Positions 1 through 6,554 of a DNA stretch of 19,141 nucleotides are shown here, piece after piece. The translations under genes were made by a program, and so were the position numbers. The notes under the pieces were generated by a model. It was not told the origin of the DNA. It saw nothing but the letters and a program-made list of their open reading frames with translations, and ran no database searches. Location: the NCBI GenBank assembly GCA_014799485.1, contig JAAVHY010000022.1:1-19141 (forward strand), written 5' to 3'. The DNA is from Clostridiales bacterium. Lineage in GTDB: Bacteria > Bacillota_A > Clostridia > Oscillospirales > Oscillospiraceae. How positions within the stretch are numbered: position 1 is the first letter of the stretch; the number at the start of each line of letters is the position of its first letter.

Positions 1-129
1 GGGCAGGATTACCCCTTCGTGCCCAATACGGAGAACGCCGGTTCGTTCCTGGAGCAGTACCCGATCGATGCGGAGCTCAAAGAGAAGATCGCCCACGGCA
101 ATGTGGAGCGGATCTTCCACTTGACCTGA
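1..129 (+). CDS. Amidohydrolase C-terminus (5' truncated by window edge)
   Basis: Frame 1 is open from the first base to TGA at 127-129 and gives the last 42 residues of a protein. The ending, with GNVERIFHL close to the stop, is the usual end of amidohydrolase family 2 (TIM-barrel metal-dependent hydrolases), where a G-N-x-x-R-[LI]-[FL] motif closes the chain. The metal-binding and catalytic residues lie outside the window, so the substrate cannot be named. The permease gene starts 23 bases after the stop on the same strand, so the two may be co-transcribed. The family call rests only on this short tail. Confidence 0.6.
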   Translation, partial: GQDYPFVPNTENAGSFLEQYPIDAELKEKIAHGNVERIFHLT

Positions 130-152
130 TGGACGGCTCGTGAAATAATGGA

Positions 153-1064
153 ATGGCCATGATCTGGAATATCCTAAAACGGGAGCTGATCTATCTCTGG
201 TATTATTTTGAGGTCCAGCTGTCGCAGATCTTCTGGTACTGGATCATCGGAATGGCCATCGGCTCCCTGATCTCCGTGTTCGCGAAAGACCAAATTCACG
301 CCGCCTTCGGGAAAATCAACAGCAGGCGATGGGGCGTGTTCGGCATCATCCCCGCCTGCGTTCTGGGCATCGCAAGCCCGCTGTGTATGTACGGAACGAT
401 CCCCATTGCCGCGTCCTTCTCCCGGCAGGGGATGCGGGATGACTGGCTGGCGGCGTTCATGATGGCCTCCATTTTACTCAATCCGCAGCTCATCGTCTAC
501 AGCGCCGCGCTGGGTGCCACGGCACTGGCAGTACGTATCGTGTCCTGCTTTCTGTGCGGCTGCGCGGCGGGACTGGCGGTTCATTTCCTTTACCGGGACA
601 GGCCGTTCTTCAACTTCATCGGCTTTACGGAGCGGGAAAGCCACGACACGGATCCGAACCTGCTGATGCGCTATTTGAAAAGCTTCGGGCGCAACGTGAA
701 GGCGACGGGGCTGTATTTCCTTTTCGGGGTGCTGCTCTCCGCCCTGTTCCAGCGCTATGTTCCCCAGGATGCCGTCACTGCGGCCTTCGGCGGAAATCGG
801 GCGTGGGGCGTGCTGATGGCGGCGACCGTGGGCGTGCCGCTCTACGCCTGCGGAGGGGGCACGATCCCCCTTCTGCGGCAGTGGATGGTACAGGGGATGA
901 GCCTGGGCAGCGCGGCAGCGTTCATGATCACTGGCCCGGCCACGAAAATCACAAATCTGGGGGCGCTGAAAATCGTACTGGGCGTCAAACGGTTTGCCGC
1001 CTATCTCCTGTTTACGGTCCTGTTCGCATTCCTCACTGGAATGGTTACCAATTTGCTGATATAG
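153..1064 (+). CDS. ArsP/DUF318-type permease
   Basis: Integral membrane protein of 303 residues with about eight predicted helices. Two related halves each carry a P-L-x(3)-G-x-I-P type motif: PLCMYGTIPIA near residue 79 and PLYACGGGTIP near residue 229. The second is followed by a TGPATKITNLGAL stretch. This two-repeat pattern is typical of the DUF318 permease family, which includes ArsP exporters of trivalent organoarsenicals and relatives linked to metal efflux. One Cys sits in each repeat motif, as in metal or metalloid-handling members. The exported substrate here is not shown by the sequence. No good ribosome site precedes ATG 153 or the alternative ATG 159, so translation may depend on the upstream gene. 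The DUF362 lipoprotein starts 3 bases after the stop, so the pair is probably one unit. Confidence 0.82.
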   Translation: MAMIWNILKRELIYLWYYFEVQLSQIFWYWIIGMAIGSLISVFAKDQIHAAFGKINSRRWGVFGIIPACVLGIASPLCMYGTIPIAASFSRQGMRDDWLAAFMMASILLNPQLIVYSAALGATALAVRIVSCFLCGCAAGLAVHFLYRDRPFFNFIGFTERESHDTDPNLLMRYLKSFGRNVKATGLYFLFGVLLSALFQRYVPQDAVTAAFGGNRAWGVLMAATVGVPLYACGGGTIPLLRQWMVQGMSLGSAAAFMITGPATKITNLGALKIVLGVKRFAAYLLFTVLFAFLTGMVTNLLI

Positions 1065-1067
1065 GGG

Positions 1068-2576
1068 GTGTCCGATATAAAAAACTTCATTTCGATTCTT
1101 TTGGCGCTCATCATGCTGCTTGCCGCCTGTGGACCGGGCGGGAATCCCGTGTCTGGGAATAGCTCTGAAAGCGCAGTACCTGCCAATAATCCGACAGCCG
1201 CGGTGGAAACGCCGCCAGGGGCTGCGGATACTGAAGCGCCACCCGACGAAAACGATGGCCGGCCGGTGGTCTATTTCACCTCCGAAATCAGCCCGGAGGG
1301 ATTGATCGCGGTCTACGAGGCCCTCGGACGGCCCGCCGTTGGGGAAAACGTGGCTGTCAAGATCTCCACCGGCGAAGGAGATGCCCAAAACAACTATCTG
1401 CGCCCAGAGCTTATCGGGGATTTTGTGCAGAGCATCAACGGCACCATCGTGGAGTGCAACACGGCGGTGGGCGGCCGCAGGTCCAGCACCGCCATGCACT
1501 ATCAGATTGCGGAGGATCACGGCTTCACGGCGATCGCGCCGGTGGTCATCATGGACGAATATGACGACATGGAGCTCCCGGTCACAGGCGGAAGGCATCT
1601 CCAATCAGACCGCGTGGGCGCGCACTTCGCGGACTTTGACTTCCAGGTGGTGCTGTCCCACTTCAAAGGGCACCTGAACGGCGGCTTCGGCGGGGCCATC
1701 AAAAATATGTCCATCGGCTATGCCTCCTCGGCTGGAAAAAACCGTATCCACACAGCGGGCGCGGCGGATACAGCGTGGCTTTCCTTCGGCGGAGCCGCCC
1801 AAGACGATTTTTTGGAATCCATGGCGGAAGCGGCCAAGGCAGTGGCGGATTACTGCGGGGATAATATCCTCTACATCAACGTCATGAACCGTCTGTCCGT
1901 AGACTGCGACTGCATGGCGAATCCGAGGGAGCCGGAGATGGCGGACATCGGCATTCTGGCCTCTCTGGACCCGGTGGCGCTGGATCAGGCGTGTGTGGAT
2001 CTGGTCTACGCCGCACCGGACGGGCAGGCGCTGATCCAGCGCATCGAATCGCTGAACGGGCAGCACACCCTGGACTATGGCCAGGAGATCGGGTTGGGCA
2101 GCAAGGACTACATTTTAATCAACATTGACGATCATACACAAATTCAAAATGAGGAGGAACCCATCATGGAGCACCAGCTGCAGGATTACCCCAAGCAGCC
2201 CACAGGCGGGGATATGCGGACGATCGAATTTGACTATTTGCCGGTGCTTCCGCAAACCGCTCCCGTGGACGCAAAAGAATTGTACGAGGCCTTTGACAGC
2301 AATCTTGAGGCCTCTGAGAGCACATATTCCGGACACCGCTTTGAAGTATCCGGTATCGCAACAAAGGTAGGGCCGGACGTACACAGCAAGCCGTCCATTG
2401 AGCTGTCCGATGCAGAGAGCGGGAAATGCTATGTCCTCTGTGTGTTCAACTCGGACGATTTCTATGAAAAGGTATCTGTCGGTGACCATGTTGTGTGCCG
2501 GGGAAACTACCTTGTTGCCAGCGGCCTGTATGGGATTGTGCTGAAAAATGCGGAACTTGTTGAAACCAGGCAGTGA
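1068..2576 (+). CDS. DUF362 lipoprotein with C-terminal OB-fold-like domain
   Basis: Exported lipoprotein of 502 residues. The GTG start lies 3 bases after the permease stop. A hydrophobic signal segment ends in lipobox LAAC with Cys21, followed by a Ser/Pro/Asn/Glu-rich spacer. Residues ~65-350 match DUF362, with the signature NTAVGGRRSST...H..A..HGF and a SHFKGHLNGGFGGAIKN stretch. No ferredoxin-type CxxCxxC cluster is visible, although some DUF362 proteins have one. Residues ~385-500 look like a tRNA_anti-like OB-fold domain (beta-rich, ending in G.YLVASGLYGIVLKNAELVE). Between the domains a perfect AGGAGG (2152-2157) sits 8 bases before an in-frame ATG at 2166, so a separate 136-residue product is possible. 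The biochemical role of DUF362 is unknown. Tight spacing suggests it works with the permease. Confidence 0.8.
   Translation: MSDIKNFISILLALIMLLAACGPGGNPVSGNSSESAVPANNPTAAVETPPGAADTEAPPDENDGRPVVYFTSEISPEGLIAVYEALGRPAVGENVAVKISTGEGDAQNNYLRPELIGDFVQSINGTIVECNTAVGGRRSSTAMHYQIAEDHGFTAIAPVVIMDEYDDMELPVTGGRHLQSDRVGAHFADFDFQVVLSHFKGHLNGGFGGAIKNMSIGYASSAGKNRIHTAGAADTAWLSFGGAAQDDFLESMAEAAKAVADYCGDNILYINVMNRLSVDCDCMANPREPEMADIGILASLDPVALDQACVDLVYAAPDGQALIQRIESLNGQHTLDYGQEIGLGSKDYILINIDDHTQIQNEEEPIMEHQLQDYPKQPTGGDMRTIEFDYLPVLPQTAPVDAKELYEAFDSNLEASESTYSGHRFEVSGIATKVGPDVHSKPSIELSDAESGKCYVLCVFNSDDFYEKVSVGDHVVCRGNYLVASGLYGIVLKNAELVETRQ
2152..2168 (+). promoter_or_regulatory. Internal ribosome binding site with in-frame ATG
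   Basis: AGGAGG at 2152-2157, an 8-base spacer and ATG at 2166-2168, in frame with the surrounding DUF362 lipoprotein (codon 367). This is far better than the site at the annotated GTG start. It sits exactly at the boundary between the DUF362 and OB-like domains. It may give a free OB-fold product without a signal peptide, or mark an old gene junction. Confidence 0.55.
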
Positions 2577-2579
2577 ATA

Positions 2580-2743
2580 AGAACCTGTATTCACAACCTC
2601 AATACGCCGTGTGGGCGGGTCTTTTCCCGCCAAATTTCGTTAAATTTTCTTGCCATACACACAAGTATACCCGCGAAAATTGGCCTCACTTGGCGTAAAA
2701 AACCCTCGCCCATCCGGCATTCTCAGCTGTGAATACAGGTTCT
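2580..2743. mobile_element. MITE-like 164-bp inverted-repeat element with TA flanks
   Basis: The left end AGAACCTGTATTCACA (2580-2595) is repeated perfectly and inverted at 2728-2743. TA is present directly outside both ends (2578-2579 and 2744-2745), as expected for a TA target duplication. Inside the ends the two arms remain imperfectly complementary for several tens of bases; GGGCG, a T-run and CGCCAA recur in the same order on both arms. No transposase gene fits inside. The pattern is that of a non-autonomous element mobilised in trans by a TA-targeting transposase (IS630/Tc1-type by TSD, an inference). It begins 4 bases after the lipoprotein stop codon and may act as that gene's terminator hairpin. 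Confidence 0.75.
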
Positions 2744-2897
2744 TAAACGGTATAACATCGTTCCTTCCAAAGCTGCTCGGCTGGAGTACGATTTTGTGCT
2801 TCGGGTAGAGGAGAGCGAGTTTTACCTCCAGCAGGCGAACGCATAGAACCCGGCGAACCCGGCCCACGCAGGGATTACCCCCTCTGAGGAGAGTTCT

Positions 2898-2921
2898 TCT
2901 TTGTAGACACTGGTGCAATCC
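2898..2921 (+). repeat. 24-bp direct repeat, left copy
   Basis: Matches 6414-6437 at 22 of 24 positions in the same orientation, both copies ending in TGGTGCAATCC. The two copies bracket the attachment region plus the DUF6809/recombinase operon. Confidence 0.6.
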
Positions 2922-2973
2922 ATCGGTGAAAATTGTGGCAGAGTTTTCTGCGTAAGAAACTCTGTCTGTGGCT

Positions 2974-2998
2974 TTGACCACATAACTGACCACAGACA
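2974..2998 (+). repeat. Integrase arm-site-like repeat, left copy
   Basis: TTGACCACA-N4-TGACCACAGACA. The same 9+12 bases with the same 4-base gap recur at 3240-3264 on the other side of the tRNA fragment; only the gap bases differ. Each unit is itself a double TGACCACA. Spacing and location beside a tyrosine-integrase operon suggest arm-type integrase binding sites. Confidence 0.55.
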
Positions 2999-3109
2999 CG
3001 CATGGAATACGTGGAAACCATGCTGTTAAACAGCACCATAAAGCAACTAAAACCGAACAGAAACAATTAAAAAGCACCATAAATAACACGGAAAAGTTTT
3101 CTCCCGGCG

Positions 3110-3154
3110 TTGACGTGCGGGAGGTCACAGGTTCAAGTCCTGTATCGTCCACCA
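3110..3154 (+). other. Attachment-site core: 3' end of tRNA-Val(GAC)
   Basis: The segment begins with anticodon loop TTGACGT (anticodon GAC at 3112-3114). It continues through the 3' anticodon strand GCGGG, variable loop, a T arm with perfect stem ACAGG/CCTGT around loop TTCAAGT, the acceptor 3' strand ATCGTCC, discriminator A and encoded CCA (3152-3154). No matching 5' acceptor strand (GGACGAT), D arm or 5' anticodon strand precedes it, so it is a fragment and not a working tRNA gene. A tRNA 3' half starting in the anticodon loop next to tyrosine recombinases is the classic form of an att core. Confidence 0.85.
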
Positions 3155-3201
3155 AAAATCCGCTTGAAATCGCAAGATTTCAAGTGGATTTTCTTATTTT
3201 T
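3155..3201 (+). terminator. Intrinsic terminator after the tRNA fragment
   Basis: A 17-bp stem (3155-3171 with 3176-3192, one G-U pair) around a GCAA tetraloop is followed by a T-rich run reaching 3201. It directly abuts the CCA end, so it was probably carried along with the tRNA 3' end. Confidence 0.85.
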
Positions 3202-3239
3202 AGGATTTTTTGGTGCGATTCGCTTTTCGCCAAATTTCC

Positions 3240-3264
3240 TTGACCACAGTTTTGACCACAGACA
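3240..3264 (+). repeat. Integrase arm-site-like repeat, right copy
   Basis: Same TTGACCACA-N4-TGACCACAGACA pattern as 2974-2998 (21 of 25 bases identical, all differences in the 4-base gap). It lies 85 bases beyond the tRNA fragment, between it and the integrase terminator. Confidence 0.55.
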
Positions 3265-3265
3265 G

Positions 3266-3292
3266 AAAAAATCTGCCCCCGGTTGGGGGCAG
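3266..3292 (-). terminator. Terminator of the recombinase operon
   Basis: Read on the minus strand: stem CTGCCCCC / GGGGGCAG (3273-3280 with 3285-3292) followed by six Ts (3266-3271). It lies about 30 bases beyond the stop of the last recombinase gene. Confidence 0.85.
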
Positions 3293-3322
3293 GGTGAGGG
3301 CATTGAGAAATCGTGGCCGCAT

Positions 3323-4843
3323 TTATGCCCGGATTTCAGTTTTTCTTACTCCTCGCGCTTTCTTCTGCCCAGCCAGCGCCATGGCCGCTTCCCAGTTCCC
3401 TGCGGCGGCCAGCCGCTTTGCCTCAGCAATTTCTGCTTTCGTCTGCCGGATCAGCTCGGCCAGCTTTTCTTCACATTCACCCTTGGTGTGGGCGTAGATG
3501 TTACGGGGGTGCTTTTTGCCGTCGGGCCACTTTGGGGAATATCTCCCCTCCCAGAGATGATCGTTGATCTGCGACACGCAACCCGTCCCCGGCTTGCGAA
3601 TTTTGCCCTTGTAGGGCTCAAAAACGGCCCCTGGGCGCGTTGCAGGCGTTTGAGTGGATAAACCCCCTACATCGTCTGAACTGAGCCCACCCTGCGGCTT
3701 ACACTTGCCAATACCCTGGTCAATCTTCGCCGCCGCGGTCTGCCACATGGCATCGGTAACATGGGTGTAGATGTTCAGCGTGGTCTTTGCGGAGACGTGG
3801 CCGATAATTGTGGACAGGGTTTTCACATCCATTCCGCTCTCCAGAGCTGTCGTCACAAAAACATGGCGCAGATCATGGAATCGCACCCGTTTGCAACCCG
3901 CGTGATCTAAGATAGTCTGAAGCCGTTTTCGGCAGGTGGCGGGGTCAAGTGGAGAGTCCTCCTTCACCGGGGAGGGAAACATCCATCGGGAGGCCACTCC
4001 CTGTCGATACTCTTTCAGCACCTCCACCAGCGAGGGCGGCAGTACGATGGTGCGGAGGGCCGCTTTCGTCTTGGGCGCGGATACCACCAACTCACCATTG
4101 GCCCGATAGACCTGGCGCTGGATGCGAAGCTCCCCAGTGGCGAAGTCCAAATCGTCCCACTGGAGGGCCAGCACCTCACCCCGACGCAGCCCGGTGGCCA
4201 GTTCCAGCAAGAACAGTTCGAAATACCCTTCCTCCTTGGCCTGTATAAGGAATCTCTGCATCTCCTCCCGCGACAGCACCTTCATCTCCTTGGTGTTCTG
4301 AGGCGGAAGCTTACAGTCCGCGGCAGGGTTGGTACGGATTAGCCCATCCTGCACTGCACGATCCAGGGCCGTCCTGATTCGAGTGTGACATGACCATACG
4401 GTACGATCCGAAACGCCCTCTCCATAGAGTTCCGTGCGGATCAATCTGCCCTCCTTTTTCAACTTGGCATAAAACTGTTGGATTTCATTTGTATTCAATT
4501 CAGACAACGGAATCTTCCCCAACGCAGGAATGATATGCTTGTAAATAGCATTTTCATATCCCGTCTGGGTGGTAGGACGCAATTTGGGCTTTGAGTAGTT
4601 CTGGTGCCAGAAATCCATCCATTGACCGAAGGTCATATCTGAATGCAGCTTTTCATTTGGCTTTTCGGTACAGGTTTCCTGCAGCTTTTTCAGTTTTGCC
4701 ACGCACTCCGCCTTGGTTTTCGCCAGCACATTTTTTGTGATGGGAAGGCCCTTGTCATCGTACCCGATAACGCAACGCCCCTCCCAACGCCCATCCTTTC
4801 TCAGGTGGACGCTTCCTTCACCTCGTTTTCTCCGCTTTGCCAT
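3323..4843 (-). CDS. Tyrosine recombinase/integrase with extra C-terminal DNA-binding domain
   Basis: Site-specific recombinase of 506 residues. Order: N-terminal AP2-like arm-binding domain (~9-55, GRWEGR...TKAEC..KL), SAM-like core-binding domain (~68-170), and catalytic domain (~185-362). Visible catalytic residues are Arg220 (TGLRRGE), a Lys near 258-260, His323/Arg326 (HDLRH), His349 and nucleophile Tyr359 (IYTHV). It runs ~140 residues past the tyrosine, where most relatives stop soon after. Residues ~420-472 repeat the arm-binding pattern (HLWEGRY...TKGECEEKL). The ATG start overlaps the end of the upstream recombinase by 43 bases, with AAAGGA upstream. The gene points at the tRNA-Val att core 169 bases beyond its end, so it is the likely enzyme for that site. 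Confidence 0.92.
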   Translation of the reverse strand: MAKRRKRGEGSVHLRKDGRWEGRCVIGYDDKGLPITKNVLAKTKAECVAKLKKLQETCTEKPNEKLHSDMTFGQWMDFWHQNYSKPKLRPTTQTGYENAIYKHIIPALGKIPLSELNTNEIQQFYAKLKKEGRLIRTELYGEGVSDRTVWSCHTRIRTALDRAVQDGLIRTNPAADCKLPPQNTKEMKVLSREEMQRFLIQAKEEGYFELFLLELATGLRRGEVLALQWDDLDFATGELRIQRQVYRANGELVVSAPKTKAALRTIVLPPSLVEVLKEYRQGVASRWMFPSPVKEDSPLDPATCRKRLQTILDHAGCKRVRFHDLRHVFVTTALESGMDVKTLSTIIGHVSAKTTLNIYTHVTDAMWQTAAAKIDQGIGKCKPQGGLSSDDVGGLSTQTPATRPGAVFEPYKGKIRKPGTGCVSQINDHLWEGRYSPKWPDGKKHPRNIYAHTKGECEEKLAELIRQTKAEIAEAKRLAAAGNWEAAMALAGQKKARGVRKTEIRA

Positions 4844-6009
4844 GGCTTCAGATCCTTTCCGAAGATATCCTCCATAAAATTCCCAACAATGGCGGAGGCT
4901 TGCCTTTGCATATCCGTGGTGACATGGGTGTAGGTGTTCAGCGTGAACGAAGCATCAGTGTGACCCAGGATGCCTGAGAGGGTCTTGGCATCCACCCCAG
5001 ATGCCAGCGCACGTGTCGCAAATGTATGTCTGAGGTTGTGGAACGGGATATTGGGTAAGCCCGCATCGGCCAGAAGCTTCTTTAACTGCCTGTAGGCACT
5101 GTCAGGATTAATTGGAGCCTCCGGGCGAAGTGGATTGTGGAAAATCCAGGGGGAGAAGGATTTTTTCTTTCTGGCCCTCAACAATTCTGCTGTACTGGGC
5201 GGCAGGACAATTTTTCGCGTTCCAGCATAGGTCTTGGTGTCGCCAGCCACCAGTCTGCCGCCTTTTTCTTTGTGAAGGGTGCGGCTGACATTGAGGGCGC
5301 CGCTGCGTTCATCAAAATCAGACCACATGAGGCCACAAATCTCACCCCGGCGCAGACCGGTAGTAAGCTCAGTGTAGAAGAAGTCGTACCAGAGCGGATC
5401 TGCTTTGATGGTCTCCATAAAATCATCCAGTTCTTTATCTGTGAGGACACGCTTGGACGTAGTATCCGCTTTCGGCAGGGTTACCCCATCAGCTGGATTT
5501 CGGGGAATGACATGGGCACAAACTGCGTCCGCCAGGGCCCGATGGAGCATGGTGTGGATGCGGCGGACGGTATTGGCGGAGAGCTGATGACCATGCTCTG
5601 GGTGCTCATGCACCCGGCCCTCTTTTCTCAGCTTCGTGTACAGTCGCTGGATGTCCGCCGTGGTGATGGAAGTCATCTTCTTACCACCCAAACGGGGCTT
5701 GATGTACTGCTCGGCATACATCCGATAGCCATCCATCGTGCTCTCCCGCAGGCGCGGAGCGACGTACTCGTCCAGCCAGCGATCCAGCCACTGGGCCAGG
5801 GTCATGCGGCTGCCTTCACACAGTTCTACATCTCGGAATATCTCGATATTCTGGTGAAGCTTAGCCAACAGTTCCTTTTGTGTAGGAGCGAGAACGTATT
5901 GGAAGATAGGTTCACCGCTTTCTTTATGGCCCACCACAATGCGGCCTTCCCAGCGGCCATCGTCCCGTTTGCGTACCATGCCGTCCCCGGATGGCCTGCG
6001 CTTTGCCAT
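4801..6009 (-). CDS. Tyrosine recombinase/integrase
   Basis: Recombinase of 402 residues counted from ATG 6009, preceded by GGAGGTGA at good spacing. An in-frame TTG at 6015 would add two residues but overlaps the preceding stop. The start MAKRRPSGDG matches the start of the downstream recombinase. Domains: AP2-like arm-binding (~8-55, DDGRWEGR), SAM-like core-binding (~70-175), catalytic (~190-365) with TGLRRGE arginine, HNLRH box, GHTD histidine and nucleophile Tyr360 (TYTHV). All expected catalytic residues are present. Two adjacent, diverged recombinases translated from one message may act together or serve two different sites. This one lacks the C-terminal extension of its neighbour. Confidence 0.92.
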   Translation of the reverse strand: MAKRRPSGDGMVRKRDDGRWEGRIVVGHKESGEPIFQYVLAPTQKELLAKLHQNIEIFRDVELCEGSRMTLAQWLDRWLDEYVAPRLRESTMDGYRMYAEQYIKPRLGGKKMTSITTADIQRLYTKLRKEGRVHEHPEHGHQLSANTVRRIHTMLHRALADAVCAHVIPRNPADGVTLPKADTTSKRVLTDKELDDFMETIKADPLWYDFFYTELTTGLRRGEICGLMWSDFDERSGALNVSRTLHKEKGGRLVAGDTKTYAGTRKIVLPPSTAELLRARKKKSFSPWIFHNPLRPEAPINPDSAYRQLKKLLADAGLPNIPFHNLRHTFATRALASGVDAKTLSGILGHTDASFTLNTYTHVTTDMQRQASAIVGNFMEDIFGKDLKPWQSGENEVKEAST

Positions 6010-6011
6010 GG

Positions 6012-6308
6012 TCAATCACCTCCATTTCGAATGTCACCGTCATTGTCATCCATGCATTCGGCCATGATCCTGACGCCCAGCCGGAAGCCCAGGATGAAAT
6101 TTTCCCGTGCCGTGATGCTGTCGATTTCGTGTTGTGACCTGATGAGTTTTGTGAGAATCGTTTGCTCGGTTTCGCCGAGCTGCTCCGTGAGCTGGCTTTC
6201 ACACCGGGTAGCATTGACCATTGCTTTTCGCAAATTTGAGTTGGTGACAACATCCCCTTCGCTGGGTGTGATGTTGCCGAAGTAGAGATCTTCCAGGGTC
6301 TTACGCAT
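6012..6308 (-). CDS. DUF6809-like small protein
   Basis: Protein of 98 residues. I chose the ATG at 6308 (MRKTLEDLYFGNI) because AAGGAGG lies just upstream; a longer frame reaching 6395 has no ribosome site. The KTLEDLYFGNI start and the late FILGFRLGVRIMAE helix match DUF6809, a family common in gut Clostridia mobile elements. It looks helical, soluble and acidic, with no catalytic motif. Its TGA (6012-6014) ends 2 bases before the ATG of the following recombinase, so all three genes form one operon. A role as accessory or regulatory factor for the recombinases is only a guess. Confidence 0.75.
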   Translation of the reverse strand: MRKTLEDLYFGNITPSEGDVVTNSNLRKAMVNATRCESQLTEQLGETEQTILTKLIRSQHEIDSITARENFILGFRLGVRIMAECMDDNDGDIRNGGD

Positions 6309-6491
6309 TTTCCTCGCCTCCTTTTCAGCAACGTACCATACCACAAGCTGGCGGGAATAGCTACCGAATCCAGAGCGAGTTATCAGAACAGCCACATATT
6401 TTTTCGCGTTTCATCTTTGTAAACAGTGGTGCAATCCGCACCCTGCCACAGCGGTGCTGCTTTTTTCCGCACTGATTCCCGCAGCTGCCCC
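6309..6491. other. Intergenic region between divergent recombinase operon and PLC gene
   Basis: It must hold the minus-strand promoter of the DUF6809/recombinase operon, but I cannot pick a clear -35/-10 pair. It contains the right copy of the 24-base direct repeat at 6414-6437. The longer minus-strand frame from 6395 through here lacks a ribosome site. Confidence 0.4.
6414..6437 (+). repeat. 24-bp direct repeat, right copy
   Basis: Differs from 2898-2921 at 2 of 24 positions (positions 9 and 13), same orientation. It may mark the outer edge of the recombinase module. Confidence 0.6.
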
Positions 6492-6520
6492 TTGATTACT
6501 CCCTCGCTTAGCGGTACAAT
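6492..6520 (+). promoter_or_regulatory. Sigma-A type promoter for the PLC gene
   Basis: TTGATT (6492-6497), a 17-base spacer, TACAAT (6515-6520). Near-consensus and correctly placed ahead of the AGGAGG at 6541-6546 and ATG 6555. Confidence 0.8.
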
Positions 6521-6554
6521 TGAGTTAACGCCTGCTGTATAGGAGGGGGAGACG

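Larger units (their letters stand above)
2746..3109. other. Non-coding stretch between MITE and tRNA fragment
   Basis: I see no convincing complete gene. A frame ending at TAG 2844-2846 reads as a protein-like tail (RLEYDFVLRVEESEFYLQQ), possibly the 3' scrap of a lost gene. The stretch also holds one copy of a 24-base direct repeat (2898-2921), an 8-bp stem CAGAGTTT/AAACTCTG around 2937-2962, and a left copy of the integrase arm-site-like repeat (2974-2998). Confidence 0.4.

Noticed and set aside
474..1604. 376-codon minus-strand frame
   Set aside because: Antisense of the permease and DUF362 genes; His/Arg-rich composition, no family motif.
3110..3154. Complete tRNA-Val gene
   Set aside because: No 5' acceptor strand, D arm or 5' anticodon strand upstream; only the 3' half is present.
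2640..3155. Minus-strand frame of 171 codons starting MVDDTGLEPVTSR
   Set aside because: Its start is simply the antisense of the tRNA-Val 3' end (a well-known false protein start); the rest crosses repeats and the MITE, with no ribosome site.
2898..3264. CRISPR-like array from repeated TGACCACA units
   Set aside because: Only two double units with unrelated spacing and no cas genes; integrase arm sites fit better.
5137..6285. 382-codon plus-strand frame
   Set aside because: Antisense of the second recombinase and DUF6809 genes.
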